In this document: piece by piece, positions 26,401 through 34,244 of the stretch
Layout of the letters: every line of letters starts with the position of its first letter
Position numbering within the stretch: position 1 is the first letter of the stretch
Source: Pseudomonas sp. ADAK18
Lineage (GTDB): Bacteria; Pseudomonadota; Gammaproteobacteria; Pseudomonadales; Pseudomonadaceae
Direction: 5' to 3'
Length of the DNA: 64,000 bases
NCBI RefSeq assembly: GCF_012935695.1
Contig: NZ_CP052859.1
Location: forward strand, 847,001-911,000
Program-made: the position numbers and the translations under genes
The notes under the pieces: generated by a model
Told to the model about the DNA's origin: nothing
Database searches by the model: none
The model's input: only the letters and a program-made list of their open reading frames with translations

Positions 26401-26884
26401 CGGTGTCCTGGGCGCGGGTGCCAGTGGCGTCGGCGCCAGCGCCAATCAACAGGTTCACGCCGAGTACGATGCCTTTGAGCTGCAGGGCAATGTAGGGCAG
26501 CACACCCACCAGGCAGATCAGCGCCACCACCACCGCAAGGGATTGGGATTTGCCATAGCGGGCAGCGATAAAGTCAGCGATGGAGGTGATGTTTTCCTGC
26601 TTGCTGATCAGAATCATCTTTTGCAGCACCCAAGGTGCCAGCACCAGCAGCAGTACCGGTCCCAGGTAAATCGGTAAAAACGCCCACAACTGTTCGGCCG
26701 CCTGGCCCACGGCGCCGAAGAAGGTCCAGCTTGTGCAATAAACCGCCAGCGACAGGCTATACACCCAGGCACGCACTCGCGGTGGCAACGGCGCGTGGCG
26801 ACGGTCACCGTAAAAGGCAATGGCAAACATAATGGCCATATAGGCCAGGGCAACGGCGGCGATCAGCCCGCTGGACAGCGTCAT
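23414..26884 (-). CDS. SSS-domain hybrid sensor histidine kinase with receiver domain
   Basis: This 1156-residue membrane kinase starts with a Na+/solute-symporter-like domain of about 13 helices (residues 1 to about 490). A PAS region (about 625-740), a coiled coil, a HisKA domain with His806 (VSHDLMQPLNAAR), an HATPase domain (DRGPGIP, GLGLGLAIADG) and a C-terminal receiver with Asp1088 (LVDYHLD) follow. CbrA has the same SSS-kinase plan but no receiver. The ligand and output are unknown; no partner regulator is adjacent. The ATG at 26884 has GGAG six bases upstream, whereas the frame extends 19 codons further without a good ribosome site. It is convergent with rmuC. Confidence 0.9.
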   Translation of the reverse strand: MTLSSGLIAAVALAYMAIMFAIAFYGDRRHAPLPPRVRAWVYSLSLAVYCTSWTFFGAVGQAAEQLWAFLPIYLGPVLLLVLAPWVLQKMILISKQENITSIADFIAARYGKSQSLAVVVALICLVGVLPYIALQLKGIVLGVNLLIGAGADATGTRAQDTALIVSLVLALFTIVFGTRNLDATEHHRGMVLAIAFESLVKLFAFLAVGAFVTYGLYDGFDDLFSQAMLAPRLEEYWKETINWPSMVVQTGVAMMAIICLPRQFHVTVVENIEPQDLRLAKWVFPAYLILAALFVVPIALGGKMLLPGSVLPDSYVISLPLAEAHPALALLAFIGGASAATGMVIVASVALSTMVSNDMLLPWLLRRTNAERPFEVFRHWMLSVRRVSIVIILLLAYVSYRLLGSTASLATIGQIAFAAVTQLAPAMLGALYWKQANRRGVFAGLAAGTFLWFYTLILPIAAHSLGWSLSVFPGLTWLHGNPLGLPITPLTQGVVLSLAGNFTLFVWVSMLSRTRVSEHWQAGRFIGQETSQRASARSMLSVQINDLLSLAARFVGEERAQQSFVRFAYRQGKGFNPNQNADNDWIAHTERLLAGVLGASSTRAVVKAAIEGREMQLEDVVRIADEASEVLQFNRALLQGAIENITQGISVVDQSLKLVAWNRRYLELFNYPDGLISVGRPIADIIRYNAERGLCGPGEAEVHVARRLHWMRQGRAHTSERLFPNGRVIELIGNPMPGGGFVMSFTDITAFREAEQALTEANEGLEQRVTERTHELSQLNVALTDAKGVAESASQSKTRFLAAVSHDLMQPLNAARLFSAALSHQNDGLSGEARQLVQHLDSSLRSAEDLISDLLDISRLENGKINPQRQPFVLNELFDTLGAEFKALAQEQGLRFRLRGSRLRVDSDIKLLRRILQNFLTNAFRYADGPVLLGVRRRQGELCLEVWDRGPGIPQDKQKVIFEEFKRLDSHQTRAEKGLGLGLAIADGLCRVLGHRLSVRSWPRKGSVFSVRVPLARTQSSPQVKPTLENGLPLSGAQVLCVDNEESILIGMRSLLSRWGCEVFTARDQAQCAALLAEGMRPQLALVDYHLDHGETGTELMGWLRAQLAEPIPGVVISADGRPEMVAEVHGAGLDYLAKPVKPAALRALLSRHLPL

Positions 26885-26975
26885 GGGAACTCCGGACATA
26901 AGAACACCGGGCATTCCAGGCCCGGTCAGACAGTCTCGCATGATGCCGGGGGTTAGTCAGTGTCGACCAAGGTCG

Positions 26976-27081
26976 TGTGGGAGTTGTCGAGCCTTGGCGA
27001 GGCTTCGATGGGATCGCTGCGGCCTGACAGGTACATCGAGGTGACCCCATCGCAGCCTCGCTAAAGCTCGACAGCTCCTAC
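26976..27081. repeat. Inverted pair of a second REP class
   Basis: The left arm reads GTGGGAGTTGTCGAGCCTTG followed by GCGAGGCTTCGATGGGATCGC. The right arm (about 27046-27081) is the inverted CCCCATCGCAGCCTCGCTAAAGC followed by TCGACAGCTCCTACA. The stem core (GTCGAGC..GCGAGGC) differs from the GGGCTTGC class found elsewhere in the window. Confidence 0.8.
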
Positions 27082-27089
27082 AGTGATCC

Positions 27090-27473
27090 TCAACGCCGGG
27101 GCAGGGTCTTTTGCCTCAGGATATAGATCGTCACCAGCACCGCACTGGTCAGCATGAATCCGCGTGCCCAGGGCAGCGGCACTAGGTAGCAGGATAAGCC
27201 AATACTCAGCCACATCAGCCCGATGGCGTACACCTTGCCCTTGAGAGGAATGCCGTTGCCGTCCAGGTAATCACGAATCCACGGGCCCAGGCGCGGGTGC
27301 TCCACCAACCATTGGTAGACGCGCGGTGAGCTACGGGCAAAGCAGGCGGCAGCCAGCAGAAGGAAGGGCGTAGTCGGCAGAACCGGAAGGAAGATGCCGA
27401 TCACCCCAAGCGCTACGCTCAACCAGCCGATGGCCAGCAGAACGTAACGCAGGATCAGGGAGCGGTTGCCCAT
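27090..27473 (-). CDS. YbaN/DUF454 family inner-membrane protein
   Basis: This 127-residue protein has three or four membrane helices and the family block LGVIGIFLPVLPTTPFLLLAA near residues 18-38 (given here as FLPVLPTTPF), followed by ACFARSSPRVYQWLVEHPRLGPWI. This is the DUF454 signature; the molecular role is not known. An in-frame GTG three codons upstream (27482) is possible, but the ATG gives MGNRSLIL as in relatives. It lies 20 bp downstream of the YecA-like gene and is probably co-transcribed with it. Confidence 0.87.
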   Translation of the reverse strand: MGNRSLILRYVLLAIGWLSVALGVIGIFLPVLPTTPFLLLAAACFARSSPRVYQWLVEHPRLGPWIRDYLDGNGIPLKGKVYAIGLMWLSIGLSCYLVPLPWARGFMLTSAVLVTIYILRQKTLPRR

Positions 27474-27493
27474 GGGGCCCACGGGCGAGGGGC

Positions 27494-28081
27494 TTAGTGG
27501 TGGCGAGGCTTGAGGATCGCCGGTTTTTCGTCAGGCGCGTTGCACAGCAGGTACAGGGCGGTGAGCGCTTCCGGGATCTGTACGATCATGTCGTCCATCA
27601 GGTTCGCGTCGGCAGCGATGTCGGAGAATTCAGGCTGATCATCGAACAGACCGGAGCCGACCATGATCGGCAGCAGCATTTCGCTGACTTCTTCTTCGGC
27701 GGTTTCGAACCAGGCTGCTTCGCGCAGGAACACGCCTTCCATGAAGCCGATGCACCAGCCGCGCAGGTCGGAGTCGTCCGGGTCTTCACCCAGGTCCAGG
27801 TCGCACGGCAGCTCGAACTCCTCATCGGAGGCCAGTTGGCGACCAATGTGGGCCTTGAGGGCCAGCAGGGTGGATTCGATTTCTTCGCGCTGGGCGGCAT
27901 CACTGTAGTGAGGCTCTTCGGAGAACAGCGCGTCGATCCATTCACGCTCGGGAACGACTTCGGAGCAGATCGACAGGGCGGTCAGATAGCCGTGGCCGGC
28001 CACGTAGTCCAGCGCCTCGTCATGCAGCTCATCGGCGTCGAGGAAGGCTTGCAGGCGGGTTAGTTGCTCAGCGAAGGACAT
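27494..28081 (-). CDS. YecA/UPF0149 family protein
   Basis: This 195-residue, very acidic, all-helical protein has the family blocks LDADELHDEALDYVAGHGYLTAL near the N-terminus (given here as LHDEALDYVAGHGYLTAL) and LRGWCIGFMEGVFLREAAW in the middle. It ends without the zinc-binding SEC-C tail that some YecA proteins carry. Function unknown; relatives are small cytosolic proteins next to stress or protease genes. The start has AAGG about seven bases upstream. It heads a two-gene unit with the DUF454 gene. Confidence 0.85.
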   Translation of the reverse strand: MSFAEQLTRLQAFLDADELHDEALDYVAGHGYLTALSICSEVVPEREWIDALFSEEPHYSDAAQREEIESTLLALKAHIGRQLASDEEFELPCDLDLGEDPDDSDLRGWCIGFMEGVFLREAAWFETAEEEVSEMLLPIMVGSGLFDDQPEFSDIAADANLMDDMIVQIPEALTALYLLCNAPDEKPAILKPRHH

Positions 28082-28143
28082 GAAGGACTACCTTGGGAAT
28101 AAACGATGCTGAATTCTAGGCTTTCTTGAGCGCCCCGGCCAGC

Positions 28144-28168
28144 TGTGGGAGCGGGCTTGCTCGCGATG
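28144..28168. repeat. Single REP element
   Basis: TGTGGGAGCGGGCTTGCTCG is followed by CGATG. There is no inverted partner within 150 bp, so this is a solitary copy between the divergent YecA-like and recQ genes. The rest of the 329-bp gap holds a TATACT hexamer (28272-28277) that could be the recQ -10 element and an ACGGA/TCCGT hairpin (about 28336-28351). Confidence 0.75.
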
Positions 28169-28410
28169 AAGGCAATTTAGTCGGTCTGACGGAACGGGCT
28201 GTCAGCGTTTCGGGGGCCAATTATCCCTCTCCCGCTATTCGTCAGCGGCGCCCTTTGCCGGGTGGCGCTCGGGTATACTGCCGCATTTTGTGATGCCCTT
28301 GCAGGCCAAGCGCTGTAGCGGGAAAAGTTCGCTTACGGATTATTTTCCGTCGGGGCACGCTTTTTCGGCCAGCCTGTACAGAGGGATTTCGGCGATATTT
28401 GGAGTTTTTC

Positions 28411-30537
28411 ATGCTCGAGCAGGCTCAACGCGTCCTCAAGGACATCTTCGGCTACGACAGTTTTCGTGGCCGCCAGGGTGCGATCATTGAGCGCGTGGCC
28501 AACGGTGGTGATGCCTTGGTCCTGATGCCCACCGGCGGTGGCAAGTCCTTGTGCTTCCAGGTGCCGGCGCTGTTGCGTGAAGGGCTCGCCGTGGTGGTGT
28601 CGCCGTTGATCGCATTGATGGACGATCAGGTGGCCACCCTGGAAGAGCTCGGCGTGGCAGCCGCTTCGCTGAACTCGACCCTCAGTGCCGAGCAACAGCG
28701 TGACCTGGCCAACCGCATTAAACGTGGCGAAGTGAAGATGCTCTACCTGGCTCCCGAGCGCCTGGTGCAGCCACGGATGCTGGCCTTCCTGCAGAGCCTG
28801 GAAATCGCCCTGTTCGCCATCGACGAAGCTCACTGCGTATCCCAATGGGGCCACGACTTCCGTCGCGAATACCTGCAACTAGGGCAATTGGCGGAGCTGT
28901 TCCCCAACGTCCCACGCATCGCCCTGACCGCTACCGCCGACAAGCGCACCCGGGAAGAAATCGTCGAGCGCCTGCACCTGCAAGACGCCGAGCGTTTTCT
29001 CTCCAGTTTTGACCGGCCCAATATTTTTTATCGCATCGTGCCCAAGGAACAGCCGCGCAAGCAGTTGCTGGCATTCCTCTCTGAGCGGCGCAGCGATGCC
29101 GGCATCGTCTATTGCCTGTCGCGCAAGAAGGTTGATGAAGTGGCCGCATTCCTCTGCGAGCAAGGCTACCCGGCGCTGCCGTATCACGCAGGCCTTCCCA
29201 ATGACCTGCGCGCCTACCATCAGAAGCGCTTCCTCAACGAGGAAGGCCTGATCATGGTGGCGACCATCGCCTTCGGCATGGGCATCGACAAATCCAACGT
29301 GCGTTTTGTCGCTCATATGGATTTGCCCAAGTCCCTCGAAGCGTACTACCAGGAAACCGGTCGTGCCGGCCGTGATGGCCTGCCGGCGGACGCCTGGATG
29401 GTCTATGGCCTGCAGGACGTGGTGATGCTCAAGCAGATGCTGCAGAACTCCGAAGGTGACGAACGCCACAAGCGCCTGGAGCAGCACAAGCTCGACGCCA
29501 TGTTGTCGTTGTGCGAAGAAACCCGTTGCCGCCGTCAGACCTTGCTCGCCTACTTCGACGAAGACATGCCCCAGCCTTGTGGGCATTGCGACAACTGTGT
29601 GGACGGCGTTCAGACCTGGGATGCCACGGAGCCGGCCCGTCAGGGGTTGTCAGCGATCTTTCGCACGGGCCAGCGTTATGGCGTCGGGCATCTGGTGGAT
29701 GTATTGCTAGGTAAGGACAACGAAAAGGTCCGCAGCTTTGGTCACCAGCATCTTTCGGTCTTCGGTGTCGGCAAGGACCGTGCTGAAGGCGAATGGCGCT
29801 CGCTGTTCCGGCAGATGGTCGCGCGTGGCCTGGTGGATATCGACCTGGAAGGTTATGGCGGCTTGCGCCTGAACGACAGCTGCCGGCCGCTGCTCAAGGG
29901 CGAGGTCAGCCTGGAGCTGCGTCGCGACCTCAAGCCACAAACCACCGCCAAAAGCAGCACCAGCCAGGCCAGCCAGTTGGTACGTTTCGAAGAGCGCGAA
30001 CAGTGGGAAGCCTTGCGCGCGCTGCGAAAAAAACTCGCGCAAGAACACAGCGTACCGCCTTATGTCATCTTTCCCGACTCTACCTTGCTGGAAATGCTTC
30101 GCGAGCATCCCACCACGCTGGGCGAGATGGCCAAGGTCAGCGGTGTGGGTGCACGCAAGCTGGAGCGTTATGGCCAGGCGTTCCTCGAGGTGCTCGGCGG
30201 CCAGGCCGAAGCGCCGAAAGAAGTCGCCGATATTCGTCACGAGTTGATCAGTTTGGCCAGGGCCGGCATGACCCCGATCCAGATCGCCGGGCAACTGCAA
30301 TGCTCGGAAAAGAACGTCTATACCTTGCTGGCCGAATCCATTGGCAAGCAACAACTGTCTTTGGAACAGGCCCTTGATTTGCCGGAAGATTTGCTCGGCG
30401 AAATCCAGGATGCGTTCCTCGACGGGGAAGGCGAATTGCCACCTGTTTCCGAGATTGCGACGTTGTTTACCGGCCGCGTTCCGGAGGGTGTTTTGTACTG
30501 TGTTCGGGCTGCTTTGCAGTCGGAATTCGAGATTTGA
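28411..30537 (+). CDS. recQ: ATP-dependent DNA helicase RecQ
   Basis: This 708-residue 3'-5' helicase has Walker A PTGGGKS (about 40-46), DEAH (138-141) in [16 protein letters not shown], and a zinc-binding cluster CGHCDNC near residue 390 after CEETRCRR. The RQC winged helix and an HRDC domain follow ([15 protein letters not shown], about 550-610). A further segment of about 90 residues ([20 protein letters not shown]) has a helix-turn-helix-40 look and makes it longer than the 609-residue E. coli enzyme. The ATG at 28411 has GGAG six bases upstream; a start at 28399 would overlap that site. Confidence 0.95.
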   Translation: MLEQAQRVLKDIFGYDSFRGRQGAIIERVANGGDALVLMPTGGGKSLCFQVPALLREGLAVVVSPLIALMDDQVATLEELGVAAASLNSTLSAEQQRDLANRIKRGEVKMLYLAPERLVQPRMLAFLQSLEIALFAIDEAHCVSQWGHDFRREYLQLGQLAELFPNVPRIALTATADKRTREEIVERLHLQDAERFLSSFDRPNIFYRIVPKEQPRKQLLAFLSERRSDAGIVYCLSRKKVDEVAAFLCEQGYPALPYHAGLPNDLRAYHQKRFLNEEGLIMVATIAFGMGIDKSNVRFVAHMDLPKSLEAYYQETGRAGRDGLPADAWMVYGLQDVVMLKQMLQNSEGDERHKRLEQHKLDAMLSLCEETRCRRQTLLAYFDEDMPQPCGHCDNCVDGVQTWDATEPARQGLSAIFRTGQRYGVGHLVDVLLGKDNEKVRSFGHQHLSVFGVGKDRAEGEWRSLFRQMVARGLVDIDLEGYGGLRLNDSCRPLLKGEVSLELRRDLKPQTTAKSSTSQASQLVRFEEREQWEALRALRKKLAQEHSVPPYVIFPDSTLLEMLREHPTTLGEMAKVSGVGARKLERYGQAFLEVLGGQAEAPKEVADIRHELISLARAGMTPIQIAGQLQCSEKNVYTLLAESIGKQQLSLEQALDLPEDLLGEIQDAFLDGEGELPPVSEIATLFTGRVPEGVLYCVRAALQSEFEI

Positions 30538-30611
30538 TGTGCCAAATACGACAATGTAACGAATCAGTACATACCAGGTCTTGCCTACTGACATGGGTCA
30601 TGCTTAGCTGA

Positions 30612-30622
30612 CTAATAATTAG
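30612..30622. promoter_or_regulatory. Short palindrome before the second MarR gene
   Basis: CTAATAATTAG is a palindrome of 5 + 1 + 5 bases within the 121-bp gap between recQ and the MarR gene, 37 bp before the start codon. Size and AT content fit a MarR-type operator, but it is short enough to be chance. Confidence 0.3.
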
Positions 30623-30658
30623 CCACACTTTATTTTCAGTCTAATCCATGAGTTTTTT

Positions 30659-31093
30659 ATGCCGTTAACCGATCAACACCGTTTTGGCATGCAGCTGGCA
30701 CAGATGTCCCGAGGTTGGCGTGCCGAGCTGGATCGCCGTTTGGCTGGCCTGGGTCTGTCCCAGGCGCGCTGGCTGGTATTGCTGCATCTGGCGCGTTTTA
30801 CGGACGCGCCCACCCAGCGTGAGCTGGCGCAAAGTGTTGGGGTGGAAGGGCCGACCTTGGCGCGTTTACTTGATAGTTTGGAAGGTCAGGGGCTGGTGCA
30901 ACGCCAAGCCGTGGTAGAAGACCGTCGTGCCAAGCGCATTGTCCTATGTGATACCGCTCGCCCTTTGATCGAACAGATCGAAACCATTGCCACGGCCTTG
31001 CGCCATGAGCTGTTCGTGGGTGTCGACGAAGAAGATCTGCGAGTGTGCATGCGGGTTCACGGGCACATTCTGTCGAATCTGGAAAAGTCCTGA
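30659..31093 (+). CDS. MarR/SlyA-like transcriptional regulator
   Basis: This 144-residue winged-helix protein has the HTH block RELAQSVGVEGPTLARLLDS (about residues 59-78) and the wing RQAVVEDRRAKRIVLCDTA. The DRRAK pattern is the SlyA/MarR wing signature. It follows recQ on the same strand, as in other pseudomonads. Ligand and targets are unknown. No clear ribosome site precedes the ATG (a run of T is there), which suggests weak translation or a wrongly placed start; the next in-frame ATG (residue 11) is an alternative. Confidence 0.82.
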   Translation: MPLTDQHRFGMQLAQMSRGWRAELDRRLAGLGLSQARWLVLLHLARFTDAPTQRELAQSVGVEGPTLARLLDSLEGQGLVQRQAVVEDRRAKRIVLCDTARPLIEQIETIATALRHELFVGVDEEDLRVCMRVHGHILSNLEKS

Positions 31094-31115
31094 ATTCAGT
31101 GCGCAGATGATCAAA

Positions 31116-31206
31116 TTGTGGGAGCTGGCTTGCCTGCGATAATGGACTTTCAGTCAATACCTCTGGTGACTGATACACCGCTATCGCAGGCAAGCCAGCT
31201 CCCACA
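31116..31206. repeat. Inverted REP pair
   Basis: Arms 31117-31140 (GTGGGAGCTGGCTTGCCTGC) and 31182-31206 (inverted, GCAGGCAAGCCAGCTCCCAC) are near-perfect mirror copies about 40 bp apart, placed between two convergent genes. Confidence 0.9.
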
Positions 31207-31223
31207 TAGGTCTTGCAGCGTCT

Positions 31224-33416
31224 TCAGAATGTCTGGCCCAGATTCAGATACACCGCTTTCTGATTGTCATCGTTAAAGCCATAGCTGAAATTCAACGGCC
31301 CCAGCGGCGTATCGAACCCCAGGAAAATACTCGCGGCATTGATGTAGCCGCTGTCGTATTCATTGTCGTTGTTCCACGCCCGGCCCCGTTCCAGGGAGGC
31401 GCCCAGGTACAGCGGGAAATCCAGTGGCAGGTATGAGCGTGGGGTCAGGCGACGATAGTAGACCGCTCGCATCAGGCTGATGTTCTGCCCGGAAATCGCG
31501 TCCTGGCGGAAGCCCGACAACTGCCGCGCGCCCCCCAGCAGGAAGCTGGAAATCACCACGTCCGACTTATCCAGCGTACGCCCATAACGCCCGCCGAGGA
31601 TCAGTGTGTCCGGCCCGCTGCTCATGGCCTTGTCCAGCTTGAACTCCCATTGCCGGTAACGCTGGTCGGAGCCCAGGCCGGGTTCGAATTCGCGGAACGC
31701 CAGGCCAATGTCTTCACCCGTGTGGGGGAAGTAGACGTTGTCCAGGGAGTCGAAGGAGTACTTCAACTCATAGAAGCCCTCGCTGAAGTTCACGCTCGGC
31801 GTATCACGATCGCCAATACGCACATCCGCCTTGCCCCAGGCCTCACCGACGCCGAAGCGGATCTCGCCGCTGTTGCCGATTTGCCGGCCGACGTTCAGGC
31901 CAAAACCGTAGCGCTCCAGGCGGTATTCGGAGATGGGGTTGTTGTCTTCAATCAGCTCGACGTTCTGCGCCTCGGCGCTGATATAGGGCGCGACGAAGTA
32001 GCGTGAACCGGTGTCCAGCGGTTGATAAAACTCGCTGTACAACTCTTGCCGATCGCCGATCTGCACCCGTGTCAGCCACTCGGCCCCCAGGCGATTGATG
32101 CCGTTGATGCGATAGCTGGCGCCGAGGTTGAAGGCGCTGTCACCGCGCATGTCATCGGAGAGATTGAGGCCCAGGCGCAGATAGTCGGTGCCGCTGCGTT
32201 TGCCTCGCGCGCTGATGACCAAGGTATTGTCCTGGCCTTTTTTTACTACTCGGTATTGCACCTGCTCGAAATAATCCAGGCCATACAAGGTGCCCATGTC
32301 GGTTTGCAGGCGACCCATGTCCAGCGGTTCACCGATGTTTTGCCGGATGTAGTAGCGGATCACGTCGTCACCGACCTTGGAGTCGTTTTCAACCTTGATC
32401 GCGGTGATGACCGGAGTGCGTTGGCCGGGTGTACGCGCGGCCACTAGTTCAGCGTCCACCGGCTGGGTAGGACGCAGGTGGGCGAGGCGCACATCAAGGG
32501 CGCGGGTGGCGCGGTAGCCGGCGTCGATCATGTCCTTGGCCCGGCCAAAATCCGCTACGCCATAGGCGGCCAGGGGCGGCTGGATCAGTACGTCGCCAGG
32601 ATGCAGGGCCTTGAGCTGTTCTTCGGAGTTACGGCGGGTCATCAGGGTGATGGACTGGTTAAGCACATCTATTACGGTCGCCAGCTGTTTGCGTGAGCGC
32701 AGTGGTGTGCCGATATCCACCACGATGGCGATGTCGACGCCCATCTCCCGTGCCACGTCCAGCGGGATGTTATCGGTCATGCCGCCGTCCACCAGCAATC
32801 GACCTTCCAGCTCTACCGGAGCGAACACTGCGGGAATCGACATGCTGGCGCGGATCACCTGGGGCAAGTGGCCCTTGCGGAAGACAACCTTTTCGCCGCT
32901 GGTGATGTCGGTGGCCACGGCGCGGAAGGGGATCGGCAACTTATCGAAGTCACGGATGTTACTGGTGTGGGCAAACATGCTTTCCAGCAGCAACGCCAGG
33001 TTCTGGCCCTGGATCACGCCCAGCGGTAGGCCGAGGCTGCCGTCATCGCGAAAGCTGAGTTTCTGTTTGACCAGGAAATCCCGGTCATCCTGCTTGCGTC
33101 GAAACGGCACATCTTCCCGGGGAGGCGCATCGGACAGCGCCAGCTTCCAGTCGATGTTCAACGCCAGTTTTTCCAGCTCGTCGATCTTGTAGCCCGACGC
33201 ATACAGCCCACCAATCACCGCGCCCATGCTGGTGCCGGCGATGGCATCAATGTGAATGCCTTGTTCCTCCAGGGCCTTGAGCACGCCAATGTGGGCCAGG
33301 CCACGGGCGGCGCCGCCGGAGAGCACCAGGCCGATCTTTGGGCGTGGGGGCTCTGTAGCGTGTACGAGGACAGGGAGCAGGCACAACAGCAGGCAGGACA
33401 ACAGGCGGCGCATCAT
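31224..33416 (-). CDS. plpD: Patatin-like phospholipase, PlpD-type (type Vd) autotransporter
   Basis: This 730-residue secreted protein has a signal peptide (about residues 1-20), a patatin domain, a POTRA domain (about 325-400) and a C-terminal 16-strand barrel ending in LNLGQTF. The catalytic Ser63 is in GTSMG, the oxyanion loop is SGGAARG (33-39), and the Asp of the dyad is Asp210 in LLVDGGMTDN. PlpD secretes its lipase through its own barrel. The start at 33416 (MMRRLLS) gives a proper signal peptide; the frame runs 18 codons further upstream without support. Confidence 0.92.
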   Translation of the reverse strand: MMRRLLSCLLLCLLPVLVHATEPPRPKIGLVLSGGAARGLAHIGVLKALEEQGIHIDAIAGTSMGAVIGGLYASGYKIDELEKLALNIDWKLALSDAPPREDVPFRRKQDDRDFLVKQKLSFRDDGSLGLPLGVIQGQNLALLLESMFAHTSNIRDFDKLPIPFRAVATDITSGEKVVFRKGHLPQVIRASMSIPAVFAPVELEGRLLVDGGMTDNIPLDVAREMGVDIAIVVDIGTPLRSRKQLATVIDVLNQSITLMTRRNSEEQLKALHPGDVLIQPPLAAYGVADFGRAKDMIDAGYRATRALDVRLAHLRPTQPVDAELVAARTPGQRTPVITAIKVENDSKVGDDVIRYYIRQNIGEPLDMGRLQTDMGTLYGLDYFEQVQYRVVKKGQDNTLVISARGKRSGTDYLRLGLNLSDDMRGDSAFNLGASYRINGINRLGAEWLTRVQIGDRQELYSEFYQPLDTGSRYFVAPYISAEAQNVELIEDNNPISEYRLERYGFGLNVGRQIGNSGEIRFGVGEAWGKADVRIGDRDTPSVNFSEGFYELKYSFDSLDNVYFPHTGEDIGLAFREFEPGLGSDQRYRQWEFKLDKAMSSGPDTLILGGRYGRTLDKSDVVISSFLLGGARQLSGFRQDAISGQNISLMRAVYYRRLTPRSYLPLDFPLYLGASLERGRAWNNDNEYDSGYINAASIFLGFDTPLGPLNFSYGFNDDNQKAVYLNLGQTF

Positions 33417-33496
33417 GAATCTCGGGGCTGAACGATAAAGGCCGGTATTATAGCCACTTGATCCTTTCAACCCGTCAAGCAGGAGCCAGTCAATTC

Positions 33497-33784
33497 ATGT
33501 CTGCGGCCAAGCCCGAGATTGTCATCACCTACTGCACCCAGTGTCAGTGGTTACTGCGCGCCGCATGGCTGGCCCAGGAGTTGTTGAGCACCTTCGCTGA
33601 TGACTTGGGGAGAGTGGCGCTGGAGCCGGCCACCGGTGGCGCGTTTCGTATTACCTGCGACGGCGTGCAAATCTGGGAGCGCAAGGCCGATGGAGGCTTC
33701 CCGGAAGCCAAGGTGCTCAAGCAACGGGTGCGCGACCAGATCGACCCGCAACGGGATCTGGGGCATAACGACCGCACTCAATAA
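33497..33784 (+). CDS. SelT/SelW/SelH family (Rdx) thioredoxin-like protein
   Basis: This 95-residue protein has a CxxC motif (Cys13 and Cys16 in YCTQCQW), then a short helix and TGGAFRITCDGVQIWERK, ending with KQRVRDQI, the Rdx family pattern. Eukaryotic members carry selenocysteine at the second site; this one has Cys. The role is probably redox. The start ATG at 33497 is preferred over the frame beginning at 33458, because AGGAG lies 11 bases upstream and the protein then begins MSAAKPEIVITY. It is divergent from plpD and convergent with the glycine-rich gene. Confidence 0.85.
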   Translation: MSAAKPEIVITYCTQCQWLLRAAWLAQELLSTFADDLGRVALEPATGGAFRITCDGVQIWERKADGGFPEAKVLKQRVRDQIDPQRDLGHNDRTQ

Positions 33785-33786
33785 AG

Positions 33787-33822
33787 GAAAGGCCACCGCT
33801 GTTGAGCAGGCAGTGGCCTTTT
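33787..33822. terminator. Bidirectional terminator between convergent genes
   Basis: AAAGGCCAC and GTGGCCTTTT form the outer stem with a CTG/CAG extension inside. T residues follow on the plus side and A residues precede, so it can serve both converging genes. Confidence 0.7.
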
Positions 33823-33831
33823 GGTCCAGAC

Positions 33832-34113
33832 CTACTTGGTGGCCATCTTGTTTTTGATCCAGCCGACGACAAACGTCAGGACCAGGCCGCCAACACCGCC
33901 GCCAATAATATTGCTGCCGACTGCCGCGAGATCCAGCGCATTGCCGGACTCCACACCGGTGATGGCCGCGACGATCTGGCCCAGCACTAATCCGCCAACA
34001 CCACCGACGACCGTATTAAGCCCGGTGCCGAGACCTTGTTTGCCCAGGCCCGCTATTTGGCCGCCGACGGCGCCGCTGATGATTTGGATGAGCAAGTTGA
34101 TGAGCATTTCCAT
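33832..34113 (-). CDS. Small glycine-zipper membrane protein, 93 aa
   Basis: The protein has two or three hydrophobic segments full of Gly spaced as GxxxG (ISGAVGGQIAGLG, NTVVGGVGGLVLGQIV, IIGGGVGGLVLTFVVGWI) and ends with the charged tail KNKMATK. Families of this type include small DNA-condensation or channel-forming inner-membrane proteins; I do not recognise the exact family. The ATG at 34113 is chosen since GGAG lies eight bases upstream; the frame extends 12 codons further without support. It sits alone on the minus strand between the SelT-like and EamA genes. Confidence 0.75.
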   Translation of the reverse strand: MEMLINLLIQIISGAVGGQIAGLGKQGLGTGLNTVVGGVGGLVLGQIVAAITGVESGNALDLAAVGSNIIGGGVGGLVLTFVVGWIKNKMATK

Positions 34114-34244
34114 GGTGCAACTCCTGCATAGCGTTAATGGAATGACCACTCGCTTGCAGCAACTTCAAAAAGCACCCTGGCTGTCGTCGAGGAGTCTGGG
34201 TCCGTTGAATGACAACACACTGCTACGGACACACAAAGTATAGA

